64,000 nt of DNA, from contig JAGOAA010000005.1 of assembly GCA_017984215.1 (NCBI GenBank), positions 1 to 64,000 on the forward strand, given 5' to 3'. The position numbers and the translations under genes were made by a program. Position 1 is the first letter of the stretch; each line of letters begins with the position of its first letter. Source of the stretch: Cytophagaceae bacterium (GTDB lineage: Bacteria > Bacteroidota > Bacteroidia > Cytophagales > Spirosomataceae). Positions 1 through 8,692 of this stretch are shown here, in pieces. Below the pieces are notes generated by a model. It did no database searches. It was not told the origin of the DNA and saw nothing but the letters and a program-made list of their open reading frames with translations.

Positions 1-2
1 AA

Positions 3-1781
3 GGACTTAAGCGTTTGGAATACCGCGGCTACGACAGCGCAGGAATCGCCCTATACGGCAAAGAAATAACGAATTTCAAGAAAAAAGGACGTGTTGCCGA
101 GTTGGAAGCATGGACGGATGACATCACAAAAACGGCAACTGTGGGCATCGGACATACCCGTTGGGCCACGCACGGTGAACCTTCTGACGTCAACGCACAT
201 CCACACAAATCGAATTCGGGTAAAATAACCTTGGTACACAACGGGATCATTGAAAACTACGCTTCTTTAAAACAAGAGTTAATTCAGAAGGGCTATACTT
301 TTGAAAGTGCGACGGATACGGAAGTTTTGGTCAATTTTATTGAGGAAATCCAACAGAGCAATAACTATTCACTCGAAGAAGCGATGCGCATCGCTTTGAA
401 ACGTGTGGTGGGTGCCTATGTGATTATCGTGATGGAAACGGGATTCCCGAATCGCCTCATTGCCGCGCGCAAAGGAAGTCCTTTGGTGATTGGCGTGGGC
501 GATGGCGAACACTTTTTGGCATCTGACGCCTCCCCGATTATCGAATACACGAAGAAGGTTATTTACGTAAATGACTATGAATTGGCGATCATTTCCGAAG
601 ATGAAATCATCTTGAAGAATTTGGGAAATGAACCTATTACGCCATATATCCAACAATTAGACATGGAATTAGCCCAAATCGAGAAGGGCGGCTATGACCA
701 TTTTATGTTGAAGGAAATTTTTGACCAACCGGCATCCTTGACGGATTGTTTACGAGGTCGTTTGGACAGCGAAAACATGACGCTGACTTTAGCGGGTGTT
801 GAACAACATTTATCTGTTTTTGCTCAGGCCAAAAGAATCGTGATTGTTGCCTGCGGAACGAGTTGGCATGCCGGCTTAGTCGCCGAATACATGATTGAGA
901 CCCTTTGCCGCATTCCTGTGGAGGTGGAATATGCCTCGGAATTCCGTTACCGGAATCCGGTGATTGGTCCAGGTGATATCATCATTGCGATTTCCCAAAG
1001 CGGTGAAACGGCGGATACGCTCGTTGCCATCGAACGCGCGAAGGAACAAGGCGCCTTTATTTTTGGGGTGGTGAATGCGGTGGGCTCTTCGATCGCACGT
1101 ATCTCACACGCGGGTGCCTATACGCATGCCGGACCGGAAATTGGGGTGGCTAGTACCAAAGCCTTCACGGCGCAATTAACTGTCCTTGCCATGATGGCGA
1201 TGAAAATAGGTAAGGCCAAAGGCACTTTAGCTACGGCAGAATATGATCGCTTACTCGCAGAATTGGCATTGATTCCTGAAAAGGTGAAAACAACTTTGGC
1301 GACACATGAAAAAATCAAAGAGGTTGCGAAACATTATGCAGATGCGCGCGATTTCTTGTTTTTAGGACGTGGGTATAATTTCCCGGTTGCTTTAGAGGGA
1401 GCCTTGAAATTGAAGGAAATTTCCTACATCCATGCGGAAGGATATCCGGCAGCGGAGATGAAACATGGACCGATTGCATTGGTCGATGAAAACCTACCGG
1501 TCTTGTTTATCGCAACGAAAGACGCGTATTACGAGAAGATTGTGAGTAATATCCAGGAAATCAAGGCCCGCAAAGGGATGGTAATTGCGGTGATTTCGGA
1601 AGGAGATACGCTGATTCGCGATATGGCAGACCATGTGATGGTTGTGCCGGAGGTAGATGAGTTGTTGGCCCCGCTGATTAGCGTCTTGCCGACCCAATTA
1701 CTATCCTATTACATTGGGGTGTTGCGCGGCTTGGATGTGGATAAGCCACGTAATTTGGCGAAGTCGGTGACGGTTGAGTAA
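3..1781 (+). CDS. glmS: glutamine-fructose-6-phosphate aminotransferase (isomerizing), 5' truncated by window
   Basis: GlmS makes glucosamine-6-phosphate from fructose-6-phosphate and glutamine, the first step to UDP-GlcNAc for peptidoglycan and lipopolysaccharide. The reading frame is open from base 3 (GLKRLEYRGYDSAG), so the start codon and about 20 residues with the catalytic N-terminal Cys lie before the window. The class II amidotransferase part shows GHTRWATHG and VHNGIIENY. Two SIS sugar-isomerase domains follow, with CGTSWHAG, SQSGETADT and STKAFTAQ, and the typical C-terminal end KPRNLAKSVTVE. The last 73 bases overlap the 3' end of the convergent epimerase gene. Identification is secure from the unbroken family motifs. 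Confidence 0.97.
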   Translation, partial: GLKRLEYRGYDSAGIALYGKEITNFKKKGRVAELEAWTDDITKTATVGIGHTRWATHGEPSDVNAHPHKSNSGKITLVHNGIIENYASLKQELIQKGYTFESATDTEVLVNFIEEIQQSNNYSLEEAMRIALKRVVGAYVIIVMETGFPNRLIAARKGSPLVIGVGDGEHFLASDASPIIEYTKKVIYVNDYELAIISEDEIILKNLGNEPITPYIQQLDMELAQIEKGGYDHFMLKEIFDQPASLTDCLRGRLDSENMTLTLAGVEQHLSVFAQAKRIVIVACGTSWHAGLVAEYMIETLCRIPVEVEYASEFRYRNPVIGPGDIIIAISQSGETADTLVAIERAKEQGAFIFGVVNAVGSSIARISHAGAYTHAGPEIGVASTKAFTAQLTVLAMMAMKIGKAKGTLATAEYDRLLAELALIPEKVKTTLATHEKIKEVAKHYADARDFLFLGRGYNFPVALEGALKLKEISYIHAEGYPAAEMKHGPIALVDENLPVLFIATKDAYYEKIVSNIQEIKARKGMVIAVISEGDTLIRDMADHVMVVPEVDELLAPLISVLPTQLLSYYIGVLRGLDVDKPRNLAKSVTVE

Positions 1782-2644
1782 TCAACTACAGGACGAGGAT
1801 CCCAACCAAATTTCTTGCGTGCAAGGGAATCATCAAAAGTAAGCTCTGACATTACTTTTGAAAGTTTAATTGAATTTATCGGAAATAATAGACCGACGAA
1901 ATCTCCAATTTTCGCTGCAATTTTTGCTAGCCCAAAAGGTAAATTCGGTATACGCTTTCGCCCTCCTAAAAAATGGCTTAATTCATAAAAACTAGGATGA
2001 ACGCCATCTGTTAAATGGAAAATACCTCCCACCTCAGACGCAGGTAAGATAAATCGGGCAACATCCTCCGCGTGGACCATACTTTTGCGTGCTTGACCAC
2101 CGGCTATATTGAAATAATAGCCCTTCTTGATGCCTTGAATCATAGATTTTAAATTTCCCGGGGGATTCTCTCCATAAACCAAAGGCAATCTCAAAATCGT
2201 ACAGATGACATCATTTCGCAAACACCATGCTTGTACATCCGTTTCTGCTTGAATTTTACTTTGACCATAGGGGTCGGTGGCCAACAAGGGAGTATTTTCA
2301 TTCAATAAAACACCCGTTGAAGCACCATATACGGCCACTGTGCTAATGAGAACAAATCGCTTTGGAGGATTTTGCTCCATCGCTTTCAACAGGTTTTGCG
2401 TTCCAATTACATTGACATCCCAGAAAGCTTTGATTTCTTCCGCATTTCGAGGTATGACATGCGCTTTACCTGCAGCATGGATTATACAATCAAAAGATTC
2501 ATTACATTCAAAGGTATTGCACAAATCATGTTGAATTTTATTGCGTATTGATCTTCCAAGCGAGATGATGGAATAAGATTTACCGATTTCCCGACTTAAC
2601 GCGAGACCTAAAAATCCAAATGCACCTGTCAAAAGAACTTTCAT
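1709..2644 (-). CDS. NAD-dependent epimerase/dehydratase, last gene of polysaccharide operon
   Basis: An extended short-chain dehydrogenase/reductase of 311 residues that should modify a nucleotide sugar, or a carrier-linked sugar, for the surface polysaccharide. The NAD motif GAFGFLG is at residues 7-13, the active-site ST at 101-102, and YGQSK gives Y126 and K130. It resembles WbpV/WcaG-like epimerases that often end Bacteroidota polysaccharide loci beside an initiating transferase, but no such transferase is present here. The start overlaps the stop of the upstream GT4 gene by 4 bases, which suggests translational coupling. Its last 24 codons are antisense to the end of glmS, so the C-terminal tail looks acquired at a junction. 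The exact substrate cannot be told. Confidence 0.85.
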   Translation of the reverse strand: MKVLLTGAFGFLGLALSREIGKSYSIISLGRSIRNKIQHDLCNTFECNESFDCIIHAAGKAHVIPRNAEEIKAFWDVNVIGTQNLLKAMEQNPPKRFVLISTVAVYGASTGVLLNENTPLLATDPYGQSKIQAETDVQAWCLRNDVICTILRLPLVYGENPPGNLKSMIQGIKKGYYFNIAGGQARKSMVHAEDVARFILPASEVGGIFHLTDGVHPSFYELSHFLGGRKRIPNLPFGLAKIAAKIGDFVGLLFPINSIKLSKVMSELTFDDSLARKKFGWDPRPVVDYSTVTDFAKLRGLSTSKPRNTPM

Positions 2645-3741
2645 TTCTGTTTGATCAGTACTTGATATTCAGCAACAGTGGCATTATACATAGTATCGAG
2701 CGAAAACTTATCTGACACAATTTCTTTAGAACGAGCTCCCATACGTAGTCTTATAGACAAATCATCTCGCAACATGGAAATCTTCTGAGACAATACTTCA
2801 CGATTTGCGCGTGGAATACAATAACCGTTTTCACCCTCAATGATAGCCTCACAAGCGCCGCCTACATTAGAAACGAGCAGTGGTAGGCCTGCGTTCATTG
2901 CCTCTAACGTAGAAATGGGAAAACCTTCCCAATTAGAAATCAATAAAAATATATCCGCCGTCTGCAATGCCTTTGACACATCCTTCGTATACCCCCAAAA
3001 ATTCACTTTTTCAAGCATCCCTAATTCCCGAACTAACCTTTTGGTTTCTTGCAATTTAGGACCATCACCCAAAAGGTGTAAAATAATCCCTGATATACTT
3101 TGGCAGGCATGAATTAAAGTAGCATGATCTTTTTGATCATCAAAGCGAGCAATCATAACCAAATTAACAACCTCAAGATTACTTTTGTCACTTGAAAGAT
3201 TTGACAGTTCTATACCATTGTGAATGGTAACGAGCTGAGATGGCAAGCCAATTGATTTTTGAACGGCTAGCATATAATCAAAGTCAGAAACTACTATTAT
3301 CTTATCTAAAAGCCTTGCAAAAAACCTTTCAATCAATTCATAAATTTTCGCTAGAAACAAGGGAATACCAGGTGAGAAAGACCAACCATGAACTGTTAAT
3401 ATGATGGGGATATTAAATACCAACTTTAACATTCTGCCTAAAATCCCAGCTTTAGTTGAATGAAGAGCGATAACTTGAGGTTTATACTTCCGAACTAATA
3501 TAATAAGTTCGATAAATGCTAGTAAATCAAACAGTGGAGAAATTTCTCGCTTCAAACACCTAACTAGCCGAAATGGTATCGATTCATCAGCAAGCCAATC
3601 TCCCAAAACACCGCGGTTATTACCTCCAAATGCAACGAGTACTTCATGGCCATTTTTTAAAAGCAACTTGTTTAAAGCAATCACATGGGTTTGAGCTCCA
3701 CCTATTGCATCTCCACGTGTTATGATTGTTAATACCTTCAA
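2641..3741 (-). CDS. glycosyltransferase family 4
   Basis: A retaining GT-B glycosyltransferase of 366 residues that should add a sugar to the lipid-linked repeat unit at the cytoplasmic face. The N-terminal GGAQTHV glycine loop is at residues 14-20, HGWSFSPG at 118-125, the inter-domain VTIHNGI at 171-177, GDGP at 225-228, and the complete E-x7-E nucleotide-sugar motif EGFPISTLE at 272-280. It follows the DUF268 gene by 11 bases and overlaps the epimerase by 4. This N-terminal glycine signature with the HGWSF motif occurs in GT4 enzymes near the end of O-antigen loci. Donor and acceptor cannot be deduced. Confidence 0.9.
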   Translation of the reverse strand: MKVLTIITRGDAIGGAQTHVIALNKLLLKNGHEVLVAFGGNNRGVLGDWLADESIPFRLVRCLKREISPLFDLLAFIELIILVRKYKPQVIALHSTKAGILGRMLKLVFNIPIILTVHGWSFSPGIPLFLAKIYELIERFFARLLDKIIVVSDFDYMLAVQKSIGLPSQLVTIHNGIELSNLSSDKSNLEVVNLVMIARFDDQKDHATLIHACQSISGIILHLLGDGPKLQETKRLVRELGMLEKVNFWGYTKDVSKALQTADIFLLISNWEGFPISTLEAMNAGLPLLVSNVGGACEAIIEGENGYCIPRANREVLSQKISMLRDDLSIRLRMGARSKEIVSDKFSLDTMYNATVAEYQVLIKQK

Positions 3742-3752
3742 CTTATAATAAT

Positions 3753-4481
3753 CTAATTTTTCTTAAGTTCAAAAATCCCACAACCATAATGGCAATTGAA
3801 ATTTGATTTTATATGTTGGTCAGTGAGAGTTTGATTTTCATGTAAATCTCCGGCGTCATCAACATAGGAAAAGCTCATTAATTCATAATCATCTTTGAAC
3901 AATTCCAACAAATAATGAAGGCTAAAGACGCGGTGAGCATTAAACTCAATTCGTTGGGGTCCTATGGGAGTAGAAAAATAAAATCTACCTCCAGATTTTA
4001 GAATTTTAAAAATTGATTTCAATCCTTTTAAGTGACCATCCGCATCTATGGGATCATTATAACGGCCTAATCCAAAATGTTCAATGGCATGCAAGCATGA
4101 AATAGAATCGCAGTAATTTTCATAGGCTGAACCTTGATCCATTAAGTCAGCCAAAACAAACTTAATATTACGCACCTTCGAATTTATTGGCCGTATATCA
4201 AATATTTCTATTTCTCTAAAGACTGCTACATGGGCAACAAATCCATCTACTCGAGATGCTATGTCCACATGTTTCTCAGGATTCGATATAAATATTTTTT
4301 GAGCAACAAGTAAATCTTGATGAAAATAATGACCCGAAATCAGACCTCCACTATCTTTTTTATCACTAAGTATGGGGAACAATTTAGTAATCTTAAAATC
4401 AGGATTAGATTTTAATTGATTTACTAATTTCAAATAATCTATTATTAATGAAGGTAGTAGAGCTATGTTTTTAATTTGCAT
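3753..4481 (-). CDS. DUF268 family methyltransferase-like protein
   Basis: A protein of 242 residues that matches, from memory of the family, DUF268 (PF03269), a group found in polysaccharide loci and in nematodes. Visible signatures are HYFHQDLLVAQ at 51-61, DIASRVDGFVAH at 73-84, the acidic strand end IFDIRP at 93-98, LHAIEHFGLGRYNDP at 130-144 and the Rossmann-like GGRFYFSTPIG at 164-174. The layout resembles a class I SAM-dependent methyltransferase (Asp after strand 2, H-x-x-EH in place of motif IV), so methylation of a sugar or other decoration is a reasonable inference, not a demonstrated role. It sits among glycosyltransferases and is read with them, 24 bases after the preceding gene. 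Confidence 0.75.
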   Translation of the reverse strand: MQIKNIALLPSLIIDYLKLVNQLKSNPDFKITKLFPILSDKKDSGGLISGHYFHQDLLVAQKIFISNPEKHVDIASRVDGFVAHVAVFREIEIFDIRPINSKVRNIKFVLADLMDQGSAYENYCDSISCLHAIEHFGLGRYNDPIDADGHLKGLKSIFKILKSGGRFYFSTPIGPQRIEFNAHRVFSLHYLLELFKDDYELMSFSYVDDAGDLHENQTLTDQHIKSNFNCHYGCGIFELKKN

Positions 4482-4505
4482 CGAATATTTTTTTTCAATT
4501 ATAGA

Positions 4506-5183
4506 CTACACGGAAGTGGGTGTTAAAGCAATAATATCGTCTTCTATTTCAAGTTTATAATTTAATGCTTTTACAGATAAGTAATCCCGCAACTCTTGGA
4601 TTGTTGGGTATGCATTTTCACCGATGAATAGCCTGGCATCATCAATCAAAATAATATGCTGAAAATTACTCCCACTAAATATCGCATCTAATTCCTCAAG
4701 AATTGGACAATCTTTTTCACCTTTTGCTGTAAATCCTCCTGAATAATGCCCATCTAGCCAAAATATACTCGGTGTATTAACATCTTTCATTAAATCCACC
4801 AATACAGCCCCACTATCGCCATTCAATATTTTAACCCTATTCAGGTGCTCGAATCGACTTTGGGCTTTCAAACACAATGATTTACTAAGTTCAATGGAAT
4901 ATAATTGCTCAAAGCGATCCTTTTGAGCTTCAATCATATCACCTAAAAAGGTGCCGGTCTCAATTAAGCTCGTGTATTTTGATTGCTCTTGAAATTTTGA
5001 GATCGCTAATTGCTTGATAATATGAGGAGGTGGACATGGTTTACCATTACTCTCCCAATCTGAAATAATCAACTTTTTTACAAATGCATTATTTCTGGAA
5101 AGATCATTCCATTTTGACATTAAACTTGGTTGAATCAATCTTGGTGTAAATTTGAAAATTACACCCATTAATTTATTTATCAT
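4506..5183 (-). CDS. class I SAM-dependent methyltransferase-like protein
   Basis: A 225-residue protein with a Rossmann methyltransferase pattern. ETGTFLGD at 75-82 fits the SAM-binding motif I, SIELS at 96-100 supplies the acidic end of strand 2, NGDSG at 121-125 fits motif II, and WLDGHYSGG at 142-150 and IDDAR at 180-184 supply the later strand ends. It resembles the Methyltransf_24/TylF-like group often found in polysaccharide loci, where members O- or N-methylate sugars. It is followed after 24 bases by the DUF268 gene and preceded by the flippase with a 2-base gap. Two methyltransferase-like genes in a row suggest a methylated residue in the repeat unit. No substrate can be assigned. 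Confidence 0.7.
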   Translation of the reverse strand: MINKLMGVIFKFTPRLIQPSLMSKWNDLSRNNAFVKKLIISDWESNGKPCPPPHIIKQLAISKFQEQSKYTSLIETGTFLGDMIEAQKDRFEQLYSIELSKSLCLKAQSRFEHLNRVKILNGDSGAVLVDLMKDVNTPSIFWLDGHYSGGFTAKGEKDCPILEELDAIFSGSNFQHIILIDDARLFIGENAYPTIQELRDYLSVKALNYKLEIEDDIIALTPTSV

Positions 5184-5185
5184 GA

Positions 5186-6475
5186 TTAGACAAATTTGTG
5201 TTTTTGAGTTAGGTAAAATATGGTATAAACGACAAGGCCAATAAATGCAGTAATCGTATAGGCATAAAAAGCACCTGCTAAGCCGCTAGAACTAATTAAA
5301 AAATAAGATGACACCAAGAAAAAGACCGAAAAACAAATTGTAAGAACAAATACGACTTTTATTAACCCCCTACCTAGGATTGCATTCATAAACAACAAAT
5401 TAATTACGGAAATCAATAATCCTAAAAGCTGTAGGTGAAAATAATCACCTAAAACTGCAAATTTTGAAGAAAGAATTAATGTAATTATTGGCACACGTAA
5501 TACATACAATATCACTAAAAAAAAGAGCAAAATCGGGACCATCTTTTTTATCGAATCAATTAAGACCGCATTAAATGTACCATTCTCCTTGTTTGAGAAA
5601 AGCGGAAAAAAATATATCGATATGATACTAGAAACAGGCAATAATATTGCCCCCGATATTTTATTCATGCCTTCATACAGGCCTAATTCTGTTAATGACA
5701 ATTTCTCTACTAGAAAAAGTCGCAATAAAATTTCAACTCCATACCCGATCGCTGTTTGGATTAAAATCAAGAAAGAGAACTTAAGTAGTGGAATCAGAAC
5801 AGACTTCAAATAGTTAAATCGATTTAATATTTGTAGGGGAGATATACGAAAAGTTGAATTCATGAAAAAGAAAACGACTATATGGCTGATAGACAAACTA
5901 ATAAGTATGGCATCTCGCGTAATAATTGATAATCCAATTAAAATAATAGGGCTTATTATATTTAATACTATTTCCCAAAATGCAATTTGTTGAAATTTAA
6001 AATATCCATTCAAAATGGCTATTCTTGTTTTATAAGCTGATAAAAAGAAAATAGAAATTCCTATTACCATAACAAAGTCGAAATACTTCTCTGAGAAAAA
6101 TAACACTTCAGATATGTATTTTGAAAAAACAATGACAACTAGGGATGTCAGTATAGAACATACGAATGTCATATCCCAAGCTGCTAAGGCTAATTTTGTT
6201 CTCACCACTGAATTATTAGAATATTCAGACAGGTACTTCGTAATCCCAGCCCCAGATGACAATGTCGAAAATGCCAAAATGAAATTAATGAAACTTTGTG
6301 TCTGACCGTAGAGCCCCAATTTTTCTGGACCAAACTGAACAGATATGTACTTTGTAATTACAAAGACACTTAATATTTTGACCAGCGTGGAAAAAGAAGC
6401 TAGGGAGCCTGCAACAACAAACTTAGATTCACGCAATTTGGCATAGAAATCATTAATTAAATGAATAATACGCAT
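5186..6475 (-). CDS. wzx: WzxE-like polysaccharide repeat-unit flippase
   Basis: An integral membrane protein of 429 residues with about twelve hydrophobic segments, of the MOP/PST exporter type. The N-terminal part resembles enterobacterial WzxE: a long first helix region, then FGPEKLGLYGQTQSF at about 48-62 and GAGITKYLSEY at about 75-85. Proteins of this family flip undecaprenyl-diphosphate-linked oligosaccharide from the cytoplasmic to the periplasmic face. With the Wzy-like gene at 9627-10715 it defines a Wzx/Wzy-dependent route. The region is strikingly AT-rich. A 62-base gap separates it from the GT4 gene upstream, and 2 bases separate it from the methyltransferase downstream. Confidence 0.85.
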   Translation of the reverse strand: MRIIHLINDFYAKLRESKFVVAGSLASFSTLVKILSVFVITKYISVQFGPEKLGLYGQTQSFINFILAFSTLSSGAGITKYLSEYSNNSVVRTKLALAAWDMTFVCSILTSLVVIVFSKYISEVLFFSEKYFDFVMVIGISIFFLSAYKTRIAILNGYFKFQQIAFWEIVLNIISPIILIGLSIITRDAILISLSISHIVVFFFMNSTFRISPLQILNRFNYLKSVLIPLLKFSFLILIQTAIGYGVEILLRLFLVEKLSLTELGLYEGMNKISGAILLPVSSIISIYFFPLFSNKENGTFNAVLIDSIKKMVPILLFFLVILYVLRVPIITLILSSKFAVLGDYFHLQLLGLLISVINLLFMNAILGRGLIKVVFVLTICFSVFFLVSSYFLISSSGLAGAFYAYTITAFIGLVVYTIFYLTQKHKFV

Positions 6476-6537
6476 ATATACTTAAGAACAAAATCTATAA
6501 TATTCCATGTCAAAAATTGATAACTGAAATTCCCCTT

Positions 6538-7701
6538 TTAGTTAAAAAGTTTTTGATAAAATGAATATGTTTCATCACAATAACTATTTATTGAATGAAA
6601 TTTAACAACATGGTCATTTTGACGAATTATAAAATCTGATTTCAACTTTTTATTATTAAGTAATTGAACAATAAAGCTGGCTAATTGGGGTAAATCAGAT
6701 GTATTGGGAATTACATCTTCCATTGCTAACGAATGATAGGTATCATCAACCTGAATGGCAACTGTAGGAACTTTTGACCAAATAGCCTGCAACCCTGCTA
6801 CCCCACAATTTTCACCTACATTTATCGTAACATAAAGATCTAAGCTTTTAAATGCAGCAGCCAAGTCATCAGTATATCCACAAAGTATGACCGTTTCTTC
6901 TAACTGGTATTTCTTAATCAAACTTTCAATGATTGCAAAATCAGGCCCATCCCCAAACATATAAAAAATAAATCTCTCACCTAACAGCTTCTTCAGTTCA
7001 TGTGCCAACAAAACATATTGATCTGTTCGTCTATCAGCTATATGCAATCTTCCCACTTGCCCTATAGCTATTTTACCCTCAGAGCGATTTAAAATATTCT
7101 CACTACTAACTAACTCGGGACAATCGGTTCCAAGTGGAATAAATGTAGACTTAATTTTAGTTGAATTCTTGACAAATTCATCAAAATCAGACTTTTTAAG
7201 TTCAAAAACAATTGCATCTCGGAAGCGCCTATTAATAGTAAAAAACAATTTTAAGGCTCCTTTTAGACTTGAAGAATCTGAATGATTTGTTTCTATAATT
7301 TTTACGCGAGACGATCTATTTCGAAACAAGTAGGCGAGTGTCCCAAAATATGCCCCGTAAGTCAAATGCACATGAATTATGTCAAATGAATAGACATAAC
7401 TTCGGTTTTGAAAAAACCATTGAAATGCAAGTAAATAAAGTTTGACTTTTTGCAAAACATGCCCCATTCGATTACCAAGAGATTGGGACTGGGTAATATT
7501 GGTAACATAGTTTAACCCAACTTTATTATTAAGTGTCTCTTTCAAAAAAGCTCCTTGATCTATATTGTTAAAGAAACACAAAATATCAACATTACATCCC
7601 CTTCCAACTTGATCATTTGCCAAATCATGTACTAACTTCTCTCCGCCTCCTTTACAAAAGGTGGGTAAAACATGTAAAATTTTCAACCTATCGTATTTCA
7701 C
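6538..7701 (-). CDS. glycosyltransferase family 4-like protein with altered E-x7-E motif
   Basis: A 387-residue GT-B protein. The N-terminus KILHVLPTFCKGGGEK (glycine loop at 18-20) and the linker IPLGTDCPEL are typical of GT4, and the C-terminal domain starts with IGQVGRLHIADRRTD and contains FGDGPD and GYTDDLAAAFKSLD. In place of the usual E-x7-E (EGFP...E) the protein has ENCGVAGLQ, so the second glutamate is Gln. That could alter donor binding. It overlaps the downstream end of the preceding GT-A-like gene by 14 bases. A role in assembly of the repeat unit is inferred from family and position. Confidence 0.8.
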   Translation of the reverse strand: MKYDRLKILHVLPTFCKGGGEKLVHDLANDQVGRGCNVDILCFFNNIDQGAFLKETLNNKVGLNYVTNITQSQSLGNRMGHVLQKVKLYLLAFQWFFQNRSYVYSFDIIHVHLTYGAYFGTLAYLFRNRSSRVKIIETNHSDSSSLKGALKLFFTINRRFRDAIVFELKKSDFDEFVKNSTKIKSTFIPLGTDCPELVSSENILNRSEGKIAIGQVGRLHIADRRTDQYVLLAHELKKLLGERFIFYMFGDGPDFAIIESLIKKYQLEETVILCGYTDDLAAAFKSLDLYVTINVGENCGVAGLQAIWSKVPTVAIQVDDTYHSLAMEDVIPNTSDLPQLASFIVQLLNNKKLKSDFIIRQNDHVVKFHSINSYCDETYSFYQKLFN

Positions 7702-8692
7702 GAATTTTCTTACGAATTAGTCTAATTTCCAATAGTAAAGAGGGACTGATTAAATTCACTAATCGAATCAGCCTTCTCGTTAAGCGATTACGGAAAATAA
7801 TCCATTTTAATCTATAACCCATTTCTAATAGCCTAAGATTAGCCTCTTGCTCATGTTCTGCCAAAATAGCTATTGGTCTTTTATAATTAGCTGGATCTTC
7901 ATTTGTTAAGCTAAAATAGCTGCTATTAACATGAATATAGGTATTCAAACTGTTTTCAAACTTTCTCCAATCCAAAAACATATTGGCCTGATGCTCCATA
8001 TATAAATCCTCGACGGAGGTAGAATCAGTCTGATCAAAAGGGTTTTTATAATCTTCTTGTACCCTGTTTACAGTCAATGTTAATGCTTTACCCTTGTAGA
8101 ATGACGCTAAATTAGGTTGAATTAAAATTTCCCCTTCTCGAATACCTTTAACAATTAAATCTTCAAAATAATTCGGCGACTTCATCCGTGAAAAATCAAT
8201 TCGATCAATTATGGATAGTACATCGCTTTTCCGATAAATCGCCGCACTAACTTCCCAAGGATAATTCCAATGCATTGAATTAGTTTGGAACCAATTCCAC
8301 TTCAAGTAATTCGTATGCTGTTCCAATTGCGGTCGATTCTCAATATTTAACCCTAGCCTTAAATGAAACGAAAAGATAGAATTATCTTGCTCAAGTGCTT
8401 CAAATGCATGATTTATGTTCATCGCTTCTATAAAAAACACATCATCACAACCGAACATGATATAATTTTCTGATGCACGAATCAATCGATTTAAATCTGC
8501 AGAATAACTTGATTCGTTTATCCAATTAATTCGTTTATACTTCTCCACTAATATTTCATAGCTTATTCCAGGAATTGAAGTATATAAAACATGAATATTT
8601 TCTTCTCGGATGCCAGAATAAAACATCAAACTTGTCAGATAACCTTCTAATTGAAGTGGCCGATCTTTTGAAAATACGATTACGGATACCAT
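7688..8692 (-). CDS. GT-A-like glycosyltransferase
   Basis: A 334-residue protein starting with MVSVIVFSKDRPLQL, the opening strand and loop of GT2-like GT-A enzymes (VIVFSKDRP resembles VI-x-T-x-NRP). A DxD-like metal site is offered by MFGCDDVFF at about 98-106. The middle part (FSFHLRLGLN, WNYPWEVSAAIYR) resembles a family seen in O-antigen loci of many phyla that is often left as hypothetical. The C-terminal 40 residues are rich in Arg/Lys and hydrophobics (FRNRLTRRLIRLVNL) and may lie on the membrane. Its start shares one base with the stop of the upstream gene (TAATG), and its end overlaps the GT4 gene. Exact donor unknown. Confidence 0.65.
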   Translation of the reverse strand: MVSVIVFSKDRPLQLEGYLTSLMFYSGIREENIHVLYTSIPGISYEILVEKYKRINWINESSYSADLNRLIRASENYIMFGCDDVFFIEAMNINHAFEALEQDNSIFSFHLRLGLNIENRPQLEQHTNYLKWNWFQTNSMHWNYPWEVSAAIYRKSDVLSIIDRIDFSRMKSPNYFEDLIVKGIREGEILIQPNLASFYKGKALTLTVNRVQEDYKNPFDQTDSTSVEDLYMEHQANMFLDWRKFENSLNTYIHVNSSYFSLTNEDPANYKRPIAILAEHEQEANLRLLEMGYRLKWIIFRNRLTRRLIRLVNLISPSLLLEIRLIRKKIREIR

